Below the pieces are notes generated by a model. The model saw only the letters and a list, made by a program, of their open reading frames with translations, ran no database searches and was not told the DNA's origin. The position numbers were made by a program, and so were the translations under genes. From NCBI GenBank assembly GCA_002369495.1, contig DFFD01000082.1, positions 1 to 11,471 of the forward strand: a DNA stretch of 11,471 nt. Reading direction: 5' to 3'. Position 1 is the first letter of the stretch, and each line of letters starts with the position of its first letter. The DNA comes from Lachnospiraceae bacterium UBA3785 (GTDB lineage Bacteria; Bacillota; Clostridia; Lachnospirales; Lachnospiraceae). Below are positions 1 through 5,232 of the stretch, piece after piece.

Positions 1-745
1 TGTCAATCATGGACCAGGGGAAGCTGACCTTGGCCGGATCGTCGATATATGCCGCAAAGCCTGCGTCTGCCAGGCCGTTCTCTACCCACTTCTTCGCGAA
101 TGCGCTGACGGCTGCGTAAAGCTTCTCGCCGTTGTGTGAGCAGTTGTCCGTGCTGACCATCGCGATCGGCTTTTCTCCTGCCTGGTATCTCGCGTAAAGC
201 AGGGACACGACCTTGCCGATATAGCTGGCCGGCTTTGCGGGTCCTGCTGCAAAATCAGCCGTGACCGCCGGAAGCTCCTCGCCCTTGCCGTTTACCAGGC
301 TGTAGCCCTTCTCGGTGATGGTGAAGGTCACGATCTGCAGGCTGTCCTGCGAGAAGATCTCCTTCAGGCGCGAGAACTCGGCGTCGTTCTCGGAATCCAG
401 TATGCAGGACTCGCCGATGGAACCGATCACGGTCTTCTCGATGCTGCCGTCCGCCTTCAGGGTGACAAGAACGGATAGATTGTCATGAGGACGATACTGC
501 TTTTCAACGATCTCATAATCGAAGCCTTCGACGACCGTGATGCCGGATGTCATATCTCCGGACTCAATCAGCTTCTGAGCCAGGTTTGCCTGGAACGCGC
601 GGAAAATATTGCCGGCGCCGAAATGCACCCAGACCGGATGCGCTGCGGTCTCAGCCGACAGAGCCGCCACGTCAAAAGCCGGCAGCTTATATCCCTTGCT
701 CTCCCACTCAGCTCTTGCCGCGATGCCTTCTCTTGTTAATTTCAT
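1..745 (-). CDS. Mannitol dehydrogenase-family oxidoreductase, probably fructuronate reductase (UxuB-like), 3'-truncated by window edge
   Basis: The first 248 residues are visible; the C-terminal half lies beyond position 1. An N-terminal Rossmann segment, WVHFGAGNIFRAF (about residues 39-51), carries the GxGxxxR dinucleotide-binding signature of the polyol-specific long-chain dehydrogenase family. VSTDNCSHNGEKL (about 197-209) and the final visible KVSFPWSMID are also hallmark blocks of that family. Known members interconvert D-fructuronate and D-mannonate (UxuB), tagaturonate and altronate, or mannitol and fructose using NAD(H) in the cytoplasm. The overall look matches clostridial proteins annotated as fructuronate reductases, but substrate cannot be fixed from half a protein. 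The start is ATG at 743-745, preceded by a strong Shine-Dalgarno (reverse complement of 753-761, AAGGAGGGG) at 7-nt spacing. It is divergent from the AraC gene at 999, which is its natural candidate regulator. Confidence 0.88.
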   Translation of the reverse strand, partial: MKLTREGIAARAEWESKGYKLPAFDVAALSAETAAHPVWVHFGAGNIFRAFQANLAQKLIESGDMTSGITVVEGFDYEIVEKQYRPHDNLSVLVTLKADGSIEKTVIGSIGESCILDSENDAEFSRLKEIFSQDSLQIVTFTITEKGYSLVNGKGEELPAVTADFAAGPAKPASYIGKVVSLLYARYQAGEKPIAMVSTDNCSHNGEKLYAAVSAFAKKWVENGLADAGFAAYIDDPAKVSFPWSMID

Positions 746-868
746 TTTGTAACCCCTCCTTCAGGTAAGCATTGTGTATATCCGTTGCTGTTTCTTTGCT
801 GTTTCGTTTTCTGTTGTGCGTTTTTTCCTTACATGCACTATCTTACAGGAAGCCCGCCTGAAAGCCGA

Positions 869-895
869 TTGCATATAATATTGCATATATTGCAA
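869..895. promoter_or_regulatory. Candidate operator: repeated TTGCATATA motif in the divergent control region
   Basis: TTGCATATAATA (869-880) is followed directly by TTGCATATAT (881-890) and TGCAA, so the half-site TTGCA is repeated 12 bp apart. The second copy also forms an inverted repeat, TTGCA-N5-TGCAA (881-895). It sits in an AT-rich island between two divergent genes, one of them an AraC regulator; AraC-type proteins commonly bind direct repeats. That it is an operator is inference. The rest of the 253-bp region (746-998) holds a pyrimidine-rich tract (about 785-830) and no ORF that I believe. Confidence 0.4.
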
Positions 896-901
896 AAGTT
901 G

Positions 902-930
902 CTGTCAGCCGGATTTTTTTCTGCTATGAT
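902..930 (+). promoter_or_regulatory. Candidate extended -10 promoter for the AraC gene at 999
   Basis: TGCTATGAT (922-930) is an extended -10 box (TGn plus TATGAT, five of six matches to TATAAT). The hexamer 17 bp upstream, CTGTCA (902-907), is a weak -35. It lies about 70 nt ahead of the start codon and just downstream of the TTGCATATA repeats, so a protein bound there could contact polymerase. No equally convincing promoter was found for the leftward gene. Confidence 0.4.
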
Positions 931-998
931 TATTGCAGGAGCGTCTGATCAGAGTCTGACAGACTGTCTGCAGCACACAGAAAGGACCGGGCATAAAT

Positions 999-1883
999 AT
1001 GCAGAACCGCCTTCGTTCCGCCTTCAACACGAGACAGCACATGGTCTCGAAGGATTTTGAGATCTTCTATTACAGTGATGTGAACTTCACGCCGGTGCCG
1101 GCGCACGCGCACAATTACTATGAATTTTATCTGATTGTAGAGGGAGACATCGCGATGGAGATCGGCGCCCGCACCTATCCGGTGCAGGTCGGCGATCTGA
1201 TCCTGATTCCGCCGGGCATGAAGCATCACGCGATCCTCTTCTCCCCGGAAAAACCCTACCGCCGCTTTGTTTTCTGGATCAGCCAGCAGTATGTGCAGGA
1301 GCTGCTCGAACAGTCGCCGGACTACGTCTACCTGATGCAGCTGGCCGCCACCGCGGGGCAGTATGTCTTCCATTTTTCCGGGGACGGCTTCTACTCCGTC
1401 CAGTCCCGGATTCTGCGTCTGATCGAGGAGATCCGCTCCGACCGCTACGGCAAAACCGCCGCGATCACCCTCGCGGTGAACGATCTGATTCTGCAGATGA
1501 ACCGCCTGGTGTACGAGGATGAGCACGAAAACCGCTCCGCCGAGACGCACGAGCTGTTTCAGAACCTGCTCGCGTATATCGAGTCGCACATTGAGGGCGA
1601 CCTGACACTGGAGGAACTCGCCTCCCAGTTCTATATCAGCAAGTATTACCTCGCCCATCTCTTCCGGGAGAACCTGGGCATCTCCGCCCATCAGTTCATC
1701 ACCAAGAAGCGCCTCTCCGCCTGCCGGGACGCGATCCTCTCCGGCGCGCCGGTCAGCCGCGTCTGTTTTGATTACGGATTCCGGGAATACTCAAGTTTTT
1801 ACCGCGCCTTCCGCAAGGAATACGGCATGTCCCCCAAAGAATATGCTTTCATCTACCGAAGTGGTATGATAGATATGTCCTAA
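999..1883 (+). CDS. AraC-family transcriptional regulator with N-terminal cupin sensor
   Basis: This 294-residue protein has the usual two-domain AraC layout. The N-terminal cupin-like ligand domain (about residues 20-100) contains AHAHNYYEFYLIVEGD, typical of sugar-sensing AraC proteins, and a GDLILIPPGMKH turn. The C-terminal double helix-turn-helix domain (about 188-287) contains LTLEELASQFYISKYYLAHLF and the second-helix block VCFDYGFREYSSFYRAFRKEYGMSPKEY. The start ATG (999-1001) is preceded by AAAGGA (981-986) at slightly long spacing; an in-frame ATG at 1041 is a less likely alternative. It faces away from the fructuronate-reductase-like gene and is followed 28 nt later by the HIT gene, probably as one transcript. 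A role as local activator or repressor of the leftward dehydrogenase is inferred from position; the inducer is unknown. Confidence 0.93.
   Translation: MQNRLRSAFNTRQHMVSKDFEIFYYSDVNFTPVPAHAHNYYEFYLIVEGDIAMEIGARTYPVQVGDLILIPPGMKHHAILFSPEKPYRRFVFWISQQYVQELLEQSPDYVYLMQLAATAGQYVFHFSGDGFYSVQSRILRLIEEIRSDRYGKTAAITLAVNDLILQMNRLVYEDEHENRSAETHELFQNLLAYIESHIEGDLTLEELASQFYISKYYLAHLFRENLGISAHQFITKKRLSACRDAILSGAPVSRVCFDYGFREYSSFYRAFRKEYGMSPKEYAFIYRSGMIDMS
1862..1870 (+). promoter_or_regulatory. Possible internal extended -10 box ahead of the HIT gene
   Basis: TGGTATGAT matches an extended -10 element inside the last codons of the AraC gene, about 42 nt before the HIT start. The matching -35 window (around 1842-1847) is poor, so this is only a weak candidate for separate expression of the HIT gene. 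Confidence 0.2.
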
Positions 1884-1911
1884 TTTTCAGCAGACATTCA
1901 GGAGGTGTTTT

Positions 1912-2337
1912 ATGATTCACGAAGATTGTTCTTATTGTGCAGAGGGAGAACTCCTCGCGGCATTCGGCATCAAGATCTGCGAGCTTCCGATGTCCAAGGT
2001 CATCCTGTTTAAAGAGCAGAGCCACCCGGGCCGCGTCATTGTTGCCTGCAAACGCCACGTCGACGATATCACGGATCTGACGCCCGAAGAGCGCTGCCAG
2101 TATATGGAAGATGTCAGCCGCACCGCGTCCTGCATCCACAAGCTGTTCCATCCGGACAAAATCAATTTCGGCGCATACGGCGACACCATGCATCATCTGC
2201 ACTTCCATCTGGTGCCTAAATATAAGGATGATGAGTTTGAGTGGGGCGGCGTCTTTGCCATGAACCCGCAGCGGAAGTTCCTGACGGACGAAGAGTATCA
2301 GAAGCTCATCGATCAGATCCGCGCTGAGCTCGCCTGA
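1912..2337 (+). CDS. HIT (histidine triad) family nucleotide hydrolase/transferase
   Basis: A 141-residue single-domain protein, normal length for bacterial HIT proteins. The defining histidine triad is HLHFHLV at residues 95-101, where His97 should be the nucleotidylated catalytic residue. An N-terminal CSYC pair (Cys6, Cys9) together with His49 resembles the structural zinc site of many bacterial HIT proteins. Family members hydrolyse nucleoside phosphoramidates or dinucleoside polyphosphates, releasing AMP or GMP, in the cytoplasm; the physiological substrate is usually unknown. The start ATG is set by an excellent AGGAGGTG (1900-1907) at 4-nt spacing. It follows the AraC gene by 28 nt. 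Its stop TGA (2335-2337) directly abuts the stop of the convergent AraC gene, so there is no room for a terminator between them. Confidence 0.93.
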   Translation: MIHEDCSYCAEGELLAAFGIKICELPMSKVILFKEQSHPGRVIVACKRHVDDITDLTPEERCQYMEDVSRTASCIHKLFHPDKINFGAYGDTMHHLHFHLVPKYKDDEFEWGGVFAMNPQRKFLTDEEYQKLIDQIRAELA

Positions 2338-3627
2338 TCACTGATTCTGCCGGCTGCCGCTCTCCCGGAAACGGGCGGGCGACATGCCGGTCGCTTTCGT
2401 AAAGCACCTGTCAAAATATCCCCTGCTGCCGAACTGCAGTTCTTCGCTGATGGTCTGGATGTCCTTCGAGGTCGTCAGCAGCAGTCCTTTGGCCAGATCG
2501 ATCCGCACGTCCCGGATGTAGTCACTGAGCTTCTGTCCGGTTTCTCTGGTAAATTTCCTGGTGAGATAATATTCGCTGTAGCCCACATGCCGCGCGATCT
2601 CGTCGAGCTTCAGGGGCCTTGTGCAGTTGCGTCTTATGTAGTCCCGGCATTCCCGGATGGCTCTGGAAAAGCCATCCTCTGTCTTCAGATCCTGTACGAG
2701 CTTCACAAACGCACCGTACATTTCCATATTGAGATTTGCGAGCTCCGCCGCATCGCCGCACATTTCCATCCGGTGCACATAGCTCCGCTCCGTCTCCTTG
2801 GCGGCGGCGGCCGGAACCCCGGCGTGGATCGCGGACCGGCTGCAGAGTCCCGTGAAGATGATCATGTTATCCAGCACCGTCCGCAGCGGATCCTTCAGGT
2901 CAAAATCCAGCAGCTCGCCCTGGCTTGAACCGCCTTGAGCGTTTTCTGTGTCCGTAAATGCGTTCACGCCCTCCGCGAGGCTGTGCAGCAGGACGTCTTC
3001 CACACTGAGCATTCGTTTGTAATCGGTCTTTGCGCCGCTCAGGGCGGACTGTGGGATCTGCCGCGTCTTCTGTTCCGTTTCCTGCCCTGTCTGCCCTGTT
3101 CCCTGCGGCTGTCCCTGTGACGATCCCTCAAAGCGGTATGTCTCGTCCTGCAGACCCTCATCATAGATCGTATAATGCAGCATCTGCATAAAACGCACCG
3201 CAGTGCTGAACCCGACCACCGGAATCTCGTCCACGACAGAAAGGCATGTGCGCTTATCTTCTACGGAGAGTTCCATCTGGTTCAGCCTGTGCAGGATCAG
3301 GTCGTCCCCCGTGTGCTTCATCACCATCGGACCGAGCAGAATCAGGAGTGCCCCGCCGGCCGGCAGATATGCCCATTCCGGGATCCAGATCAGACCGGAC
3401 GGATCGGAATAGATGGACGGGACAGGTCCTTCCTCACGGCGGGCAAAAGCGTAGTCCAGCACACCGCCGATCTCCAGCAGTTTTTCCATCTCCCGCTGCC
3501 GCGGCACAGTCGCAATGAAAAGCTCTCGCCCGGTGCCGAAGCACCACACGCCCAGCCTGTCCGAGGCATATAACTGGCCTCTCAATACATTCAGTCTGTG
3601 TGCATACTGTTCATGCGCTGTCCTCAT
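2338..3627 (-). CDS. Large AraC/YesN-like transcriptional regulator with a glutamine-rich linker
   Basis: This 429-residue protein ends in a typical AraC DNA-binding domain (about residues 320-425): LKLDEIARHVGYSEYYLTRKF is the first helix-turn-helix, and ISEELQFGSRGYFDRCFTKATGMSPARFR is the second helix plus signature. The N-terminal about 160 residues form a putative sensor domain of a kind seen in long Firmicute AraC regulators; I do not recognise its ligand. A low-complexity Q/G/T-rich linker (about 168-192) separates it from a helical middle region containing GLCSRSAIHAGVP (about 260-272), a motif common in this regulator group. No transmembrane segment or signal peptide is evident. The start ATG (3625-3627) lies 5 nt after a G9 run that includes the Shine-Dalgarno. 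Its position just downstream of, and co-oriented with, the symporter operon makes it a candidate regulator of that operon (inference). Confidence 0.9.
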   Translation of the reverse strand: MRTAHEQYAHRLNVLRGQLYASDRLGVWCFGTGRELFIATVPRQREMEKLLEIGGVLDYAFARREEGPVPSIYSDPSGLIWIPEWAYLPAGGALLILLGPMVMKHTGDDLILHRLNQMELSVEDKRTCLSVVDEIPVVGFSTAVRFMQMLHYTIYDEGLQDETYRFEGSSQGQPQGTGQTGQETEQKTRQIPQSALSGAKTDYKRMLSVEDVLLHSLAEGVNAFTDTENAQGGSSQGELLDFDLKDPLRTVLDNMIIFTGLCSRSAIHAGVPAAAAKETERSYVHRMEMCGDAAELANLNMEMYGAFVKLVQDLKTEDGFSRAIRECRDYIRRNCTRPLKLDEIARHVGYSEYYLTRKFTRETGQKLSDYIRDVRIDLAKGLLLTTSKDIQTISEELQFGSRGYFDRCFTKATGMSPARFRESGSRQNQ

Positions 3628-3632
3628 GCTGT

Positions 3633-3641
3633 CCCCCCCCC
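3633..3641 (-). promoter_or_regulatory. Homopolymeric G9 ribosome binding site of the large AraC gene
   Basis: On the minus strand, AAA followed by nine consecutive G residues lies 5 nt before the ATG at 3627, where the Shine-Dalgarno should be. Such a tract is prone to slipped-strand length change, which would alter SD strength or spacing. It is also a site where sequencing errors are likely. Confidence 0.6.
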
Positions 3642-3663
3642 TTTAATACACCCGGCAGCAATA

Positions 3664-3672
3664 TTTTAGCAC
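3664..3672 (-). promoter_or_regulatory. Candidate extended -10 promoter for the large AraC gene
   Basis: The minus strand reads TGCTAAAAT, an extended -10 box, about 37 nt ahead of the AraC start. It follows immediately after the U-tract of the symporter terminator, and any -35 would fall inside the terminator stem, where the sequence is a poor match. The placement would let the regulator be transcribed independently of the upstream operon. Confidence 0.35.
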
Positions 3673-3673
3673 C

Positions 3674-3704
3674 AAAAAAAGGGACAGGGAATGTTCCCTG
3701 TCCC
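3674..3704 (-). terminator. Rho-independent terminator of the rhamnoside operon
   Basis: A perfect 11-bp inverted repeat (GGGACAGGGAA, 3681-3691, with its complement at 3694-3704) is followed on the minus strand by seven T residues (3680-3674). It begins 26 nt beyond the symporter stop codon at 3730. The A/T-rich top of the stem probably opens into the loop, leaving about 9 paired bases, which is still a strong terminator. The GGGACAGGG and GCACCAAAAAAA sequence resembles the repeat at 9954-10049. Confidence 0.88.
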
Positions 3705-3729
3705 GCCGTGTCTGTTCAATTGTGAGCTG

Positions 3730-5127
3730 TTATGCTTCCGCCTTCTCCGCAGCTGCCTTTGCGCGGTTTTCTTCGTTGGTCCTGCGAACCTCGGGCATAA
3801 TTTTGTCCAGTTTGTAAAGATGAAGGACCAGATAGACAACAAAGTACAGTGCCGCCGGAATAAGGGAATAGAGCATACGGATCATCATGACAGCTCCCGG
3901 CCCCTGTGCAAGTCCCTGTACTGCCAGCGTCTCGTCATAGCCGGCCATGCCGAGAAGGATACCGAGCATGCCTGCGCCGAGGCCCGCGCCGATCTTGTTT
4001 GCAAAACCGTTGACTGCGGAGAGGGAGCCCTCCAGACGGAAGAGGCCTTTGTATTCATTGTATTCGGCACAGTCGATGATCAGCAGGCCGGACAGCATGG
4101 AGATCGGGACTGCACCGCCGCCGCCCAGAACCGCTCCGACAGCAAGCATCGGGAAATTGGAACCGGCGAAGAAGTTAATGATATTGCCGGCGATGACCAC
4201 CAGGATACCGACACGGATAACCTTGATGACGGTAGTCTTTTTCAGGATCTGGGGCAGGACAAACATCATCGGGATCGCGATCATCTGTACTGCTGCAAGT
4301 GCGCCCATCAGGCCGACGTTTCCGACGATTTCCGTGAAGTAGTAGACGCCCACACCCATGTTGGTGACAAAGTTCATAACCAGGGTTGCCAGAGCAATCA
4401 TGTAGATATACTTGTTGTTCTTCAGAACCGTGATCACATCCTTGATCTCGAGCTTCTCGCCGGCTTTTGCATCCGTGTCATACTTCTCCTTGACAACGAA
4501 GAAGCGCAGCAGTCCGAGCAGGGTCATCGGTACGGCAAAGATCATGACCAGGGTCACCCAGCCGCCCTGGGAGGTCGCCATGCTTCCCATCAGGATCGGG
4601 AACACGATGTTGAAGATAACCACGACCACCATCGGAACCAGTCCGCCGTATGTCGACAGGGAGATGTAGTGCTTCGGATTGTTGAAGGCACGGATCATGT
4701 AGACGGTTCCGTTGGCGTTCAGGAAGGTCATGAAGATTGAGTTCGCCAGTGCATACATGATAAAGATCCAGATACACTTCATCGTCAAGTTCCAGGACGC
4801 CGGGCACAGGAACAGGCCGACGGTGGCAGCCCACAGACCGATCACGCACAGCTCATACGGACGGCCGCGGCCGATCTTCGTGTTGGTGCGGTCGACGATG
4901 TAGCCGGCAACAAGATCGGTGACGCCGTCGACGAATTTGCTGGCGAGCAGCAGGCCGCCGACCAGAGCGGCGGGCATTTTCATCGTGTTGACGGCGAAAA
5001 CGGTCAGGTAGCCCAGGATCATCATGGCGACGCCGGTCGAGCCGGGACGCAGGGACCAGGCCATCAGCTTGAAGAAGGGGACACCTTTTTCTTTAACGGG
5101 GGCGGCGGATTTGATTTCTTCGTTCAT
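3730..5127 (-). CDS. GPH-family (glycoside-pentoside-hexuronide):cation symporter
   Basis: This 465-residue, strongly hydrophobic protein is compatible with 12 transmembrane helices and no cleaved signal. The GPH signature is clear: KFVDGVTDLVAGYIVDRTNTKIGRGRPY (about residues 64-91) is the family's loop 2-3 motif. A second conserved block, DCAEYNEYKG followed by RLEGSLSAVNGFANKIGAGLG (about 351-383), matches the C-terminal GPH motif. A lysine/alanine-rich cytoplasmic tail ends the protein. GPH members import glycosides, pentosides or hexuronides with Na+ or H+; the exact substrate cannot be read from the sequence. The start is supported by GAGGAG at 8-nt spacing. It is the last gene of the operon, 105 nt after the hydrolase and followed by a strong terminator. 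Its pairing with two signal-less hydrolases suggests import of the intact glycoside and intracellular degradation. Confidence 0.93.
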   Translation of the reverse strand: MNEEIKSAAPVKEKGVPFFKLMAWSLRPGSTGVAMMILGYLTVFAVNTMKMPAALVGGLLLASKFVDGVTDLVAGYIVDRTNTKIGRGRPYELCVIGLWAATVGLFLCPASWNLTMKCIWIFIMYALANSIFMTFLNANGTVYMIRAFNNPKHYISLSTYGGLVPMVVVVIFNIVFPILMGSMATSQGGWVTLVMIFAVPMTLLGLLRFFVVKEKYDTDAKAGEKLEIKDVITVLKNNKYIYMIALATLVMNFVTNMGVGVYYFTEIVGNVGLMGALAAVQMIAIPMMFVLPQILKKTTVIKVIRVGILVVIAGNIINFFAGSNFPMLAVGAVLGGGGAVPISMLSGLLIIDCAEYNEYKGLFRLEGSLSAVNGFANKIGAGLGAGMLGILLGMAGYDETLAVQGLAQGPGAVMMIRMLYSLIPAALYFVVYLVLHLYKLDKIMPEVRRTNEENRAKAAAEKAEA

Positions 5128-5159
5128 GATTAACTCCTCTCTTGAAAGTCTGTCAGTTC

Positions 5160-5169
5160 ATGTATACAT
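5160..5169. promoter_or_regulatory. Palindrome ATGTATACAT in the hydrolase-symporter gap
   Basis: A perfect 10-bp palindrome lies 33 nt upstream of the symporter start, in the 105-bp gap that follows the hydrolase stop. TGTATACA resembles generic GntR/LacI-type half-site cores, but a single short palindrome can occur by chance. No convincing -35/-10 pair or hairpin terminator is visible in this gap, so read-through from the hydrolase gene is the default expectation. Confidence 0.2.
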
Positions 5170-5232
5170 CTTATCCCATCCGCCCCTTTGCCGGTACATC
5201 TGGATTTGCTTCTTTTTGCGCGGATTTGCCGA

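Noticed and set aside
861..876. Possible catabolite-responsive element (TGAAAGCCGATTGCA)
   Set aside because: It resembles the cre consensus at both ends, but the central CG is displaced by one base and symmetry is broken, so I do not call it.
785..1060. A small Cys/Phe-rich plus-strand reading frame in the divergent region
   Set aside because: No Shine-Dalgarno, it overlaps the predicted promoter and repeats, and it runs out of frame into the AraC gene; probably chance translation of a pyrimidine-rich leader.
930..1691. A 253-codon minus-strand reading frame opposite the first AraC gene
   Set aside because: The plus-strand frame encodes a complete AraC protein; the antisense product shows no family features and crosses the divergent control region.
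3061..3120. CRISPR-like or tandem-repeat array suggested by recurring CCCTGT units
   Set aside because: The units are irregular, lie inside a coding frame and lack spacer structure; they are explained by a Gln/Gly/Thr-rich protein linker.
3691..4740. A 349-codon plus-strand reading frame opposite the symporter gene
   Set aside because: It is the antisense of a clear GPH symporter, is rich in His, Asp and Gln with no recognisable domain, and starts in the terminator region without a ribosome binding site.
5128..5232. Internal promoter or attenuator in the gap before the symporter
   Set aside because: TAAGAT (5173-5168) and TATACA (5166-5161) look like -10 boxes, but neither has an acceptable -35 at 16-18 bp, and no hairpin with a T-run is present.
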